In this document: positions 26,201 through 39,700 of the stretch, in pieces
Layout of the letters: the number at the start of each line of letters is the position of its first letter
How positions within the stretch are numbered: position 1 is the stretch's first letter
NCBI GenBank assembly: GCA_037576195.1
Contig: CM075103.1
Location: 1,798,001 to 1,862,000, forward strand
Direction of reading: 5' to 3'
DNA: 64,000 nucleotides
Source: Phytoseiulus persimilis
Taxonomy: Eukaryota; Arthropoda; Arachnida; Mesostigmata; Phytoseiidae
The notes under the pieces: generated by a model
Seen by the model: only the letters and a program-made list of their open reading frames with translations
The model's database searches: none
What the model was told of the DNA's origin: nothing
Program-made: the position numbers and the translations under genes

Positions 26201-29200
26201 CAAGTAAATTCTCAGCCGCATAACGATGCATCGTCAACGAGCCCGGTCTCGATTGTCATGCAGAGCAACAGGTTGTGCGGCGGCTCCGAAAACCGTTAGA
26301 GGACATTGTTGCTCGACCGAGGGCATCGTTGATGACTTTCGCGGCTCTGGGTCTATGATTCTTTTCGTGGTTGACGTGATTCATTCGCGGTTCAACCTGT
26401 TCTGGATCACGACAACGACGATCGAGCCCAATATTTGACGACGAACAAAACAGATGTTAAAGATGATGGCTTTGGCGACGACGGGATCTTCGCTCTCCGG
26501 ATGGACTCCGAGCTGGAGCAATCGGCGAATCCACGGGAAGCTGTGTAAACAAGGGTTTTGCCGAAGTGCTTTATCAGCATGGGCTGATTCGACCGTTTTT
26601 GCAGCCCTGATCCATATCGCAATCGAGATGTTCATCCTTGACCGAGCGCATCAACTCCATGGCAAGAACGACACAACATCGACGGCCACGATCCTGTGTT
26701 GATACCTACGGCAAGTGAGCGATGAGTCCTGTGTTCCGTCAGCCTGTTAGCCTTCTCGAAGAGTACGCAGATCACCTTCACTGGTGACTGACCCACATTT
26801 GCAAATTAAATTGGAGCACACTCTCGGGCGGACACGCGTTCCACTCTCACACACGTTATGTGTTTGTCTTCACTTTCTAACGAATCCCAGACGACCTTGC
26901 CCCCGCGGAACGCCGCAACCAGAATCCAAGGCCGTTTCACAGAAGTACTGTTTTATTTATATCTTCACTGAGCCGACATCAAGCCAATAGGGTCAATGTC
27001 TCGATGAAATCTATTTTTTAGTGAGACGCTCATCCTGAATATTCAGGATACGATTCCCTTCGGTGTTTCGCCGGTCAGATGCACACACTGCCCCCACGAG
27101 AACCGTTCGCACACGGATGGAACGCATGAAATAAATGATAATGAGACAGACTCAGTTCGTTCGAGAATCGGAGCTCAGACTTGAGCATGTCATACAACCT
27201 CCGTCTTGTTTGAGAATCTTTTCAATCACGTCGGGCATACACAGAAAAATCAGAATCTATCTGGATGGAAGGAAGTCCCTGCACCAGAACCGCGCTTTCA
27301 TGGAGTGATTCGGCAACTTTCGAGAGATTTCGCGGGAGCTTACGACCTCAGGAGAAGACAGTGAAGAAACCTCGAAATTGTTGCACTCGAAGGAGAGCCG
27401 CGAGTCTCAAGGGTTGAATGGAATCTCCAGTCCATTGAGAGACGCTCTTGTTGACAGCTCTCTTCATCTGGCTGGAGGGTGTGATGTCGGATGCAGAGTT
27501 CAGAACCACCATACACCGTGTGTCATAGTGACAATCACTGGAAATGAAGAGCAGAACTCATATTGTGGAGCAGAATCCGTAAATTTGACCATCCATCTTC
27601 ATCGTTTTCTTGCATCGTTGGCTTATTGATGCTCAGAGGCGCGAGCTTCAGTCGGGAGTCTCCAGAGAAGTCGAACGTCGATATTGGTCTCCCCCCTCCC
27701 GAGGAAATGTTCGGGTTGTCAGATTTCGTGACGAATTGGGACGCGCGGCTCTCTGTTCTAGAATTTCGGCTCGCGAGTGGTGTGTTGAATGTATGCAGAG
27801 TTGTCATCAGAGCTGGGTGCGTGTTTGGACATCAGAGCCTTTGTCGAGGCTCGCTGGGCTATGCAAATGAGTTCGAGGTTGAATTCGCCCTCTGGCTCGG
27901 GCCATAACACTCACTCAGTGAAAACAGTGTTGCAAACGCTCTCAGAGGCGGATGGTTAGCCTCGGAACACTCAGCTTCACAGCAGCTCGTGGGCATGAAT
28001 GAGAGAGATCGCGGAAACTCTGAGGGAAAGATCTTCTTCGAGGAAGATTTCATGGCAATCCCCGTCGGCTTCGGGGCATCAAAGTGGCTCCGGTTCACAG
28101 TCAATGAAGCGAGAAACAGCTTGTGCGCCTAGCCTCCATGAAACCTGCTGAAAAAGTGGGTGAAGGATACAGAGTTCAGAGAGGCGCTCCAAATCGGCAG
28201 GTGGGGCGCGGTGTTATGCAATCAGACCTCAGAAAATCAGGAGGGTTTGATGTGTTCGGGTCGGCATTCATTGTCTCCGACCGAAATTGGACGAGAATCC
28301 GGAACGATGGCACATGAACAGCTCAGAAGACTCCCATTTTCTCCCCGAAAGCAGAAGTGATAATTGGGGCATGGTCTGTCTGGAGCTCTGGGGGTTGGTC
28401 CCCAACGCAGTCAGCAGAGTCATACATCGTACTTTCAGATCGTGACATAATTGGAGCCGCCCTGAGTCGTAAGCAGCGACGTCCCGTTAAGCACAAAGTG
28501 GGAGACGGAGCTTGCCCACGTAGTTCAAACATGGTTTCCAGCGATCATTGAGCAGCAATAATCCAGCAGCATTTCCGCGACTTTCATAATTTTTGAGTTC
28601 TCTCAAGCAGAAAGCTGCGGGAAACTCTCCAAGTTGAACTCCTACTCGAGCATATCTCACTCGTTCCCCGGAGATGAAGAATCTTTTGGGGGAGCGAAGA
28701 GCGAAAACATCGATCCTGGATCAGGAAAAACTGTGCTTGGAAGGAAGAAGTCACATGTTGGAGCATTCTGAATATGTAAATGGGCCTCAGATGAAAATAG
28801 GAGATTGAAGAGCCCTCCCCGAAGACAGGACAACAAGCATATGCAAACAAGCGGTAACAACGAACCCAAACACTTCTGCGAGCTGGTGCTGTATTCGAAT
28901 GGTCATGTTCGCTCGGATCTTCTCCAGAGCTTCCGGTACACAGAGTACCGTAATAGAGACACCCTCTGAATGCGAGCACTATCTGAAACTGTGCCCGATT
29001 GAACGAAATGACACGTGAACACTAAAGATAAAGGGACAAAATTTTGTTGGAAGAAGAGTAATTCTCATAAATTTCAGCACATTGATGGTTGTGGTCCACG
29101 CTGTATGGAAAGAGGGAACCGGGAAAAAAAACCCATTCCGATACTCCCTCATGTCAATCGTCTGTCCAGTATTTCCTCGCGACACTCTCGGAGCAGGATC

Positions 29201-30575
29201 CTGCATACGGAGTGTGTGGTCCTGGTAAAGGCTTCAGATTGCTTTTCCATTTTTCAGAATCCGACCCTCAACGTCCGAGCTATTGTGCCGAGTCGCCTGG
29301 CAAGCCCAACTCAGGGAATACTCTCACCTCCTCTCCACCGCGTATGTACCAGGGGTGATCGAAGAATGGGGGAACGATTGCGAAAAGATCGAAAACGTCG
29401 CGGAAACTTCCAGGAGAATCAAGGGGAAGAAATGGGGATCGTAAAAAGCCACGACCCATCGCCGTTTCCCCCTCTACTTGGGACCACTTGCTCATGACAA
29501 CCAATAGGTTCGCCTTTTGCTCCTTATTCTCTCGATCCGAAGGAAATTCCTTCAGGTCATCGACGTTTTCAGGGGGTGGTTCAATTTTTCCCGGGCGCCC
29601 GTTGTTGGCAGACCATTGGAAGAGCATCGATTGGAATTGACCTTCCACCCGAAAAAATGAGTCTCATCGATTGTGGTCGGATCAAGGAGCCGAAAGCAGA
29701 GGAGCGGTTGCCTGATCTAGTTGGAGGCGTCTCATCAGCCCGACGATCATCTTCGGCGTGAGGCATGGAGCCCACCGATCCGAAGACGGAAAAATATGGA
29801 CTCGGATGCGAGGGTCGCTAAAAAAAGAACAATGCCATCGTATCTCCTTCCAAAAGGGGAAACTTTTTCTTCTCAAGCCAGCAGAGCGACAGCGAGCCGG
29901 ATAGCCATCCGACGAAGCCCAGAAACACGAACCGTGACCTGAAGTTTGAGGCCGCCCGTGACATAACCCTTTTTCTCTCTTACCGCCTCCGGGTAAGAGT
30001 GAAAACGATTACTTTCCGATTCTTGTTCAGCACGATAATCGATGTTGAGTGAGATACTGCTCGCGTCTGTGACCGAGATTGACGTGGGGAATATTCTCGC
30101 CCGCCGATATCATCGGCGGAAGATTCTCAACTTGTCACAACTCAGATGCGGAACCCGGGAACGGCCCTCCTCGAGGGAGCTCGACCCGAGCTGCTCGTTC
30201 AAGACTCCCACATCTTTACGTATGCATCTCGCGGAGATTCGGAATCACAGCGTCTTGAGCCGCCGCAACATGAAGACAGAGCTTATCATCGCGCTCGCGT
30301 GGACAGCGAAGCCCGAACGACACCGTCAATGGCTCGATCGAGCTTAGGATCCATTTTCTTTGGGCTCGGATCTTCAACGAGGACGAGCTGGGAGCTTGAC
30401 GAGGTGGAATTAGTAGATCATCTCGGCGCTTAGTTCGGTACTTCGCGCGAGCAGCGAGTAGTCGACACAGCGGAAAAGCTTCGCTATTTCGTGAGGATCA
30501 GCGGCCTCATTGTCGGTGTTGGCGTCTGCGGCTGCTGCCGGCGTCGCTTGTACTATTTTTGCTGCTGCTACGGTA

Positions 30576-30583
30576 TTATGTAA
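30576..30583. promoter_or_regulatory. Perfect VRI/NFIL3 D-box TTATGTAA
   Basis: TTATGTAA is an exact match to the TTAYGTAA site bound by VRI, PDP1 and NFIL3. It sits about 15 kb upstream of the vrille-like gene, in the same gene-poor region, so autoregulation is conceivable. A single 8-mer has little statistical weight. Confidence 0.2.
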
Positions 30584-33500
30584 AGCGAGAGATGATACCA
30601 AGCCGAAGGAGACAGAATCCGTGCCACACTTCTCTTCTGTTGTTCGCAACTGGGTCGGTGGTCGTCGGTTGAGGTCACTAGGAGCAGTTCAAAGAAGTCG
30701 CTCGCTCTCGCTAACGGAGCAACAGAATGCTCGACTACGAGCGACATGCGCCAACGACTCTTCACATGAATGGAAACCGAGTTCCCGTTGGAATCCATAG
30801 CATCAGAAGCTGATTATAAGACACCGTCCGAAACTAATCCGAGGGTTGCTGGAGCGAAAGTGATTTCAGCGGCGTCGGGAATCGACGTCGATCTGACTCG
30901 CAGGCAAACGCAACCTGTCAAGGGACCGAGCGTCTCGAATCCTCGCGGGAGACAACCCGTGCGGCTCATCATTAGCTCGTCTTGATCCTAATTCAGAGGC
31001 CGTGCGGCAACAATTTAGGAAACTTTTGAAGCAAACCGGCATCGTTAGCCTTTTAAGGCCTCGCTGGCCTCGCCTCCCACGTTGCTTTTCGCGCCGTATT
31101 TTCCATTCGTGAACTCAGATCGAGGGTTCCGACGGACACCAGAACGAGGGCTCAATCGCACACTTTGATGAAGTCACCCCCGTTTCGTCAGGCTCCCGCC
31201 CGCCCGCAGCCGACTCGCTGAATAGCTCGCTTACTTCGTTTGAAATTCAACACAATGTCGGTCAGTTTCTGTGAGTTCCAAGTTCACCACCTCCTTGGAC
31301 TTCTGGGCCAGAGCTGTTGTTTCTGTAAAAGTGAAACGAAGGTTCTTTCCACACAGGGACTCCTGGCTGACGGGTAACTGACTGACTGACCGCGGCACTG
31401 GGTTGCGGACCCGCGGCCAACCAGGGATCGGATAACGGGAATCTGGAGTCGAGCCGCGGCTCTGGTCATTTCAACTCAATCGGTTGCCAGATCGGAAACC
31501 GCCTCTGTTTCTAGCATTCGGGAATCTGATTCGGTTGCGAAAACCACTGACACGTACTGGATCGCCCGTGTCGCGAGCGCATGCCCCGAGAGGGAATCTG
31601 AGATTTTCACTTAATTCTTACCGCTGGTCTCAGACGTGGAGAACGCGCCGTTGCGGCTTGGCGGCAGGAACCTCGGAATCGTCAGGCGTTCGACATTTCA
31701 GCGTGTTTCGTCAGTTCAGGACAGCAGTATCCCGATATTCACGTCATATGTACCGCAATCCTTACTGCATGAACCCTCCGTGTGGAGCCTTCTGTGTGAC
31801 CCTGTAAATGCCAAGGCGACAGATTTTCTGTCGACGCGGCTCCGATTTGAATTCGTTCAACGACGTCCTTCAGTGTTGCCATTTTGAAAGACGACCCACT
31901 TGCACAGTGCACAGATACTTGGAGCTCTTGGCTTCTGCGAATCAGGTGTGGAGGAGAGTCATGAATATGGAACGAAGATTCATATCGCTCGCTCACCGGT
32001 AAGATCACTAGCAAACAGCCATGAGTCCAAGGGTTCCGAACAACTTATCCGGCCCCCGTCACTCGGGAACTAACAGCGAGGTACAGCTGACACGAGGCAT
32101 GATGATCTTCCGGTAAACACTCAGGCACCAATCACCTCAACTGAAGTGTCCTTTGCTGCTCTTGAACTTACTTCCTCGCCATCTATTCCTGAAGAGTTTG
32201 AGGAGGATTCGGCGGAAAGCTCTCATTCCTCGGACCATTGTCGTCTCCCCAATCCACGAAAATTTTAAGCCTTGCTACATGCTCAGTCGACAGAAGCTGT
32301 ACTCATTGCCGCTATTGACAGCTCCCGGAACGAACACCGGAGTGAAAACCTCTGTTCCGAGGCCGAATAAACGGGAAGTATTGAAACTTGAGCTCTCATC
32401 GGAGCAAGCCCTGCCCTTAGTTTGATCGAACATATTTTTAATAACCGCCGTTTCTTCTCGATTCTGCCGCGGGGCGTAGCTCGAGGTGTTCTGTACGCTG
32501 AACAAGTGTCGAAAGCGCATTGTCTGTTTCGTGGAATAGGATGGTTGCGTAGCCTCAAGCGATCGGCTCTGTTTCGTACGTATCGTGGCATTCCAGCTCT
32601 ATCCGAGCGCGGAGTGATTTTGGGCCGACTCCAGAGCGTCAAACTGAAACAGTGTTGCAAACGAGCCGGGGAACCGGAGCAAACATGGATTTTCCGTGGA
32701 AGAGAACGAGTAACCGTTCTCGTCGTAACCCAGATCGATACCAAACATCCCGCGCTGAAGACACGGAGGCTGTTCTGCATCATCGAATGACATCACCAGC
32801 TTCACGGATCGCTCATTGGAAACGTGAGATCAGAAAACGGTCACATAGGAGCTCGGACTTGTGTTCGAAGGAGGAAGAAACGGCCGAAGGGTTGCTCCTT
32901 CCGATTTCGAGTATTTGAGCAGCATTCGTCAGAAAGCTTGGATTCATCCGCCTTCGACGCGTGCTGCGTTTGTCAGAGTCACATCTCACATCCGACGACA
33001 CGGGTATCTTGGTTACTGTTTTGAGCCAGGGTCGGTGGAGGCAAGGTCGCTCAAGGATAAGCTCACCTCCGATGTTTCTGCCGTCGATGTAAACAACTAC
33101 GAGCAAACGGGACCGTGGTTCTGTAACGGACGGAAAACGTTAGTAGTTATTTTTAGCAGTGGTTCGTGGTTAAGGTCTAGGATAGAATAGTTGACCTAGA
33201 AACGCAGAAAATCTCATAGACACCGAATGGCGTTTCCCTGCAGGAAGGTCACCGCTGCAGCTCCAACATTGGTTATTTCTATTGACTATAACTACGATGG
33301 AAAATGGTTCAAAACCCCTGTCCTTCGTGTTGAGTTTCCAGCAGAGATGGTGTGGGGACATTTCGCGTGGATGCTTTTCATAGTTCACAATTTTTTTCTG
33401 AGAATCCGATTCGAAGATACAGGTTATGAACAGTTATGCTTCCCGTTTGCGCTCGCGAACGGATCATTCCGAGATCGGCCGCCAGCCGAGCCCCCGTTGG

Positions 33501-36279
33501 GCATCTCTCGTTCGCACTCGAACTGGGACAGATGATTCCAGGGATGGATGCCCTTTGCATGAGGTTTTTTTTTTCACAGGTTCTCAGCTATCGAGTTGCG
33601 GGAAACTTACACCTTTTCGCCCAAGGTCGCCTCCTTGGATCGAGAAACCTCAGAGGGAGGCGCCAAAGGACTTCGATTTCATTCATTGAGTTGAGGCCAG
33701 GAGAATGTGTATGGAAACCTCCAAGTTCTTTCTGTAACCAATTCAAATCGAGCTCGTTCCCCGAGAGAACTGCTGAAGTCGGACTTACGAATATCGCTGT
33801 CCGAGACTTCTGAGCATGCAAACGCAGAACACGTTCGCCAGGCCCGCTGTGAGGTTTTCTCGAGCATCCGTTCTGACTGACTCGCTCTCGGTCGGTGGAA
33901 GAAGCGAAGACCAGGTTAACACGACTCGTGTCCACAGAACTTCCTATCGATGACAGTCGGCCCAGTTGAGTGACAAGAGGGGGGTGGGGTCTGACCGCCC
34001 CGGGCACCGCCTGACCGGGCAGCCTGTGAAAGGAGCTTCGAAATTGAGCAAGTCATATTTTCGCTCCAACTGGAACCGATCGCGACTCTCAAACCTGGCG
34101 GACCTGTCCATAAGGAACCATCCCTCGAATAACATCGATATTGGCGATGCGATCAATGAACCCCCCATGATGGGAGCCCGCAAGACTCAGTCGATGTTTG
34201 ACATTTGATGTTTTCATTCTTGTGATTCTAGATGATGTTTCCAGACTCGGTGAAAGGAGGGGGGGGGGGCATTTTCGTTGACCGGCCGGGGCACCACAGA
34301 CCCTTGATACGCCCATGAGTCGTTTGTTTCCAATCGCTTCAATTCGCCGTACCAGTAAGCTTTCCCCAAGATCCCCCGCCGTCGTCTCTGCGCAGACACG
34401 GTAGCAGATCATAGAATCGATGGGCGGCTCCTACACTTGGGAAAAGACGGAACAAGACACGGTAGGGTGGGCTATTGGGTCCCGGACCTCGGTCCGAGTA
34501 ACCCTCATAGAGCTCAAGACCCTTCCGGCTCAAGAATCAAAAGCCACAGTCGTCACTTCCTCCGAGTACGCCGAATGGCTCTCGATTTCATAATGCTCTC
34601 CGCCTGGGGGTGAGAGAAAAGTTTTATTCTGCATCGAACCTCGACCCGACTCAAGCGTCGTCGCTATGAATAGTTCACTACTATTTCTGTGAGTTTTGTT
34701 CACATTCAGCGGTTCCTTTTCACAACTATTCTGAACCGCGGGTAACCCCGCGCGAGTTCGACCGAAACACAACAGAAACCAAAGTTGAAACTTTCTAACA
34801 ATAGGATGTAACGACGGGAAAACTTGTAAGAATCAAGTAAATAATGACCCAACCTTGAATGACTCCGAAGCATTGGGTTGAGCCGAATCTGGCTGACGAT
34901 TGGCTGTTTTATGTTTGTCGGTGCTCAAAAATCGGTGCCAAGACTCGGGGATTTCTGTAAAACTCGGAAACGGGTTCGCATGTTCGACTCGGGTTCCGCA
35001 TCGGAATGGTCGCTCGGAATCTCTTCTTTCCCAGGATCCCATCCAAAGAATATCGAGAGCCACGATTCTTCTCAGAGCTCGAGCAAGTTCTGGCATGCCG
35101 GAAAGCTTTAGCCGGATTCTCCAGTTTCGACTCGTTCTCGCCGACTCGTCACTTTGGAATATGTGCGACGGATTCGTCGTAACTTTCTCTGGGCAATTGG
35201 CGTGTCTACAAAATAAGTGGGCCATCCATCCTCGAGCAAGCGCCACTGACCCAGACTTTCACCAAGGGACGTTGACTTCGTCTCTTGAGCCAGAAAAAAA
35301 AAGTGCTCTGTTCTTCTGGCTGGCTCTTACTCCGCTTCGCACACGCAATCGCTGCACACAGAAGAGTGTTGGCGCTGCAGTTGCTCTTCTGGAGCTGAAA
35401 AACGAAGCCAGCCGTCGACCGACCGACCAGCCACCGCACAGGCTCACACAAGAGCGCGTAAGACCGCCTCATAAGGAGACTGAAAGTGGCCCGGAGGGGT
35501 TTGAACCCGAACTGGGTCACGACGAGATGTCGTAGACCCCGGAACATCGCCAAGAGCAGACCGGGCGGACGGGCGGGCAGCCGGCCGTCGAGCAAGTGAG
35601 GGTGGGAGGTGATTCTGGACCCAATCCCAGAAGAAGACTACGACGGCGACTTCGATCTCTTCAGCGAGCGACTCTGTGCTCCGCTAACGGGACGTCCGAA
35701 CGATTACGCGGCCGAACTGCATCACAGTCGTGCTGCTGTTGCGGCCGCTGCTGCTGAAGAGATGGATTGACTTTCCTTTTTTGTATCTTGTCACACGCAG
35801 CGTGCGGCCGCTATGTGAAACACTTTCGCTGTCAACCGGCTCGAGGCGGTAGCCTGGTTACGTTAGGCAAACAGGGTCAAGACCCACTTGAAGATCCGGG
35901 CTTTAGCCGCGGATATGCATTCAATAGAACGATTGTTACTTATGATTCCCTCACGGAGGGTTTCCACATTCTTCACGATTCACCCTCGAGCACGACACGA
36001 GTTTTGATCGATCTTGATAACTCGACCTCTATCCTACCATCGAACAAGTTGAGGCTCATCGTTGACCCTTCTTGTCGGCCCTGAATTCCTCGTTCCATGC
36101 TCTCTGTCAGTGGCGTAGCCAGGGGGGGAAGGGCTGAGCAGGCTTTAGCCCCCCCCCCCCCCCCCCCAGAACTTTAAGGTTCATACCATCTCAGTCGAGC
36201 TTCCGACTTGAATGTTGGATCTCTAGCTTTTGGAAACCGAGCAATTCCCTTACCATATATCATCCGCTTCGTCTGTCAC

Positions 36280-36595
36280 TTTGTTCAACTGTCCGGCGTC
36301 GGTGATCTGTCGATGCTTTTCGGAGTCTGAGGAGAGGATTCCGGGATCCATCTGATTAAGCGTTGCTGAGTCTATGGAGTTGACTCCGGGGTCTATCTGT
36401 CCATAGTTTCCAGGGTATATGGAGGTGATTCCGGCGTCGACGAAACGTTGCTACATCGAGCAATGTTATCATACTTTAAGGAGTCTATAGCGGTGAATAT
36501 GGTGTCGATCTGACCATACTTTTCGGAATTTAGGGAGTGATTCCAAGATCGATCTCACTGTACTCTTCTGGGTCTTTGGAGGTGATTTGACATTT
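36280..36595. repeat. 45-bp degenerate minisatellite inside the hAT-like element
   Basis: Units begin at about 36326, 36371, 36416, 36484, 36528 and 36573, with spacings of 45, 45, 68, 44 and 45, and a partial unit lies further left. The shared core is roughly TCTATGGAGGTGATTCCGG, then GTCGATCTGACCATA and TTTTCGG. Units differ at many positions, so the array is old compared with the outer ends. Confidence 0.7.
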
Positions 36596-36610
36596 ACGTA
36601 TGTCTACGAA

Positions 36611-36666
36611 ACCGCCTTCAAGAATCCACCTGACCGTCTTCAAGAATCCACGAGACCGTCTTCAGG
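36611..36666. repeat. 22-bp tandem repeat, 2.5 copies
   Basis: ACCGYCTTCAAGAATCCAC recurs at about 36611, 36633 and (partial) 36655. It lies within the hAT-like element, just right of the 45-bp array. Confidence 0.7.
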
Positions 36667-36798
36667 ACGAGGAAGGAAAACTTACAACATGTAAGCCGAA
36701 GAAAGTTTCAGGTTCTACAGAACGCGCGGGGGGTGAGTGAACGGAAAGAAAATTCAGCCCCTCCCCAGAGAAAACCTTTCTGCGCCACTGCTCTCTAC

Positions 36799-39700
36799 GG
36801 ATCATCAGTGCTGGAAATCAGGTAGGTGCACTCAGCGACAGAGCGGCCCTTCTGACGATTCACCACATTTTTCAATAGGAGGACATCAGGCCCATCGGTT
36901 CGGCCCTCCAATGAGGAGTTCACGTCACAGATAGAGCACTCCGATGATTTCAACCGGCAAAGAATCTAGCCGGATTAGCCGACTCTCGAGCTTGCCGAAC
37001 CGGTTCCACAGAGTTGGGAGTAACGTGTGAGCTACCCTTGGGTTCGTCGTACTCAAAATCTCCTGAACTCTCGCAGGTTGCAGTTCTCTTGAACGGAAAG
37101 CACCCACCCCTTGGATCGAACAAAGGGCCGCATGATGGCCGAGTGGTAGGACGCGGTCTGCATGTCTCGCGGAAAAATGCGTTGACTCATACAGTTGACT
37201 CGAAGTATCACAGTTTCGAGCGAGAGGTCGCTGTGCCGGCTCTCGGTCACTTGGTAGCAGGGCTTCCTTTCCTCGCAGATGGTTCGTAGAGTTCCCGTTC
37301 TCCAAAAGCGAATTTCGGAGGAGCTACCTTCTGGCACCAGAACGACCTGCGTTATCCAACTCCTGAAAGGTAAATCTGCAGGGCCTCTAGCGGGACGGCG
37401 GAACCACGAACGAGAAACATTCAGGAGTGGAGTCTTATTGCACGACGGTGGTCGTCCTCAGACTCTCTTCTCCTTATTATTTGCACGTGAGGAACGTCTT
37501 TGACAGGTGCCGCCCAAGAACCTCCACTTCAGCAGATGGGGCTCAAAGCCGTCGAGAGGGTGGCGACGTTGAACCTCATGACAGGACGCGACAGTTGTTG
37601 CCCTGTTGGATTCCTCAGAGTCATGGGTTCTGATATCGCTTGGCACGAGGAGAGGCACTATTATGAATCGACTTCCTTATGGTTGTCTACTACGGGTATC
37701 TCCGTCCCCCATGGCAACTATCAACTCCATTATCACATGGAACACCCAGCTCCGGATCCACTGACCCTCCGACAACCATGTGAGCGGTTTCTCGGCGCCG
37801 GCGGATCCAAAACTGAGCATCTTCCTCTCCGTTACCCAATTGATAGTGCTGCTGTATCCCATATCGGACGGTTACAGGAATACTTTCTGTTCGGTAACTG
37901 CCTCCGCAAATTGTTCACGCGCAAATTTTCCGCGACCGTTTCCTGCAGCCACGACTACGGTCGTCACAGAAAGGTCTGCTTGCCAACGGCCCCGATTCGG
38001 GGCACAGTCTATTCACCCCCGTCACGGAAAGAGGAACGGGCCGTGCTGAACCACCTACGGTAGAACGAACACCGATGCTGGATCTACTGGACAGTGCGTA
38101 GAAGTTAGACTGTTCCTTCATCGCATTCGAAAAATCGAGAAGAAACTGGATTCGGAAGTCTTCTGCTGGAGAAATCATCTCGTCGGAACAGCGAGCCTCT
38201 GACCCTCTCGAACTGACAACCGTTCACCGACATGCAGGACGTCAACGAGTGAAATGTACGGATGGCGGATGGCTGCCTATTCCGTGCAACCAGGTTGCAA
38301 AAGTGACTCGGATTACAAATCGATCAATGGCTGGAGCGAATTGGAACGGATCGAATCAATAACAATCGTCCGCCTCGAATGAGATCTGATGGCTTTTCCT
38401 CCCCATCTTCGGCTCCGAACTTTCACTCTGGGCATCCATCGCTTAGGGCACCAACCGAGGAGCGAGTCACTGTAGGCTAGAGGTAATCGTTGAAGAAATC
38501 TCCGATCCCCGGTGAACTTTCTGCGCAGGGCGTCACTTCCCCATCTTGAATCTCCGCGTTTACATCTGCACTTTCGCCCGAAAGACATCATCGCACGACC
38601 GACTGCTGTGATGGTGCACACGTGACGGAACGCTACGTCATCGTTCGGTTCAACTTGTGCAAAAGTAGTTCACCGGTGCGGCGAAGGGGTCGGCGACCGG
38701 CCAGTAGTTGGATCAAGAACATTTCCTGGTTCGGGGAACGAACCCAGAATGGCGAAGAGCGACCGATCGGGAGATGATCCAGCCGCCAGAAAATGAGTGA
38801 AAGTGCTCCGCGTCGCAAACGTCTATCAGCGAGTGCTTCGGGCTGCGTTCGCTTTGCGCTAATAGGGCCAAGCCAGACAACCGTTAACCATAGAGGTCGG
38901 TTGATTCGTTTCCAGCTCGTCAAAATCTGGTAGAGCTGGTGACGCAGGGCTCATTGGATTCCTGTGATTTCGGGTCGATCTCAGGTCGGCTGATGAGATT
39001 CGAGAGAAAAAAATCAACAGCTAGGCTCCATCCGTTTTAGACCTACGTGACTCGATCACTCGTGATTGCAACCCCAAACTTCATCGATTGGCGCATTTTC
39101 CCTCTTGGGTTCAGCTTGATTCCTGCTAGGAGCATTTGCCATACGTCGAAGTTTCGCGGGTTTTGCTTCTTGAACGACGGAGCACAGAGGTTTGCGACTT
39201 GGATGGAAGAAAAAAAAACGCTAGATTGTACACTCGAAAAGTTTTCCCGCTGGGGGAGTCACAGATTGTGAAGCCATGATGGTTGAATGGAGCTCTGAAC
39301 ACGGAACCGAGAATCTATCGCTCAATCACTCTAGGAGCTGTAAAACTACTCGGTTGTGCTTGTTGTCGTCTCAGACGTTCACACACGTGGCTTCAGAAAC
39401 CGCAATCCCAGATGGCGATGACTTTCTACATTCCTGAGCCGGACCAGCTCCCTACTTGTGATGTTCCGGATCCTCACGTACTCTCGTAAGGCCAGGCGCT
39501 CCTTACCCAGTCCAAACATTCTCCAGTCATCTTTGAATGTAGATGTATATTTTTTGTTCTGATGATTCTTCACTCTGAGGTGAACTACTTCTTGAGTTTG
39601 TATCGGCTCAATATCTGCTGGGAACTGCGAAGTTTTTTATGAACCTCCGGTTTCGCACTCGGAATGATTCCTACGGTCGCCCTGCTTTCTTCCTTGAATA

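Larger units (their letters stand above)
15479..36099. other. Long gene-poor region upstream of vrille
   Basis: I find no gene I can name in these roughly 20.6 kb. It is the likely cis-regulatory territory and 5' leader region of the vrille-like gene. It is rich in CpG and in short G/C tracts: C12 at 19008-19019, G12 at 26088-26099 and G11 at 34259-34269. A short GA run lies near 22500-22514 and a GACT microsatellite near 31380-31393. Open frames of up to about 200 codons occur (for example minus 24668-25276), but they show no recognisable domain and lack supporting splice structure. A short plus-strand frame from the ATG near 20189, ending in a GTGAGC donor at the E-box, could be a first exon, but this is unproven. 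Confidence 0.5.
36108..36790. mobile_element. hAT-like non-autonomous DNA transposon
   Basis: The element starts CAGTGGCGTAGCCAGG and ends, on the plus strand, TTTCTGCGCCACTG, so both ends read CAGTGGCG inward. It is flanked by CTCTCTGT (36100-36107) and CTCTCTAC (36791-36798), an 8-bp target duplication with two mismatches. CAGTGGCG ends with an 8-bp duplication are typical of hAT-superfamily elements. The 683-bp body has no transposase frame. It holds a C19 run (36149-36167) near the left end and two kinds of internal tandem repeats. Confidence 0.8.

Noticed and set aside
35440-35530. tRNA gene suggested by GGGGTTTGAACCC
   Set aside because: No A-box at the right distance and no acceptor stem could be paired.
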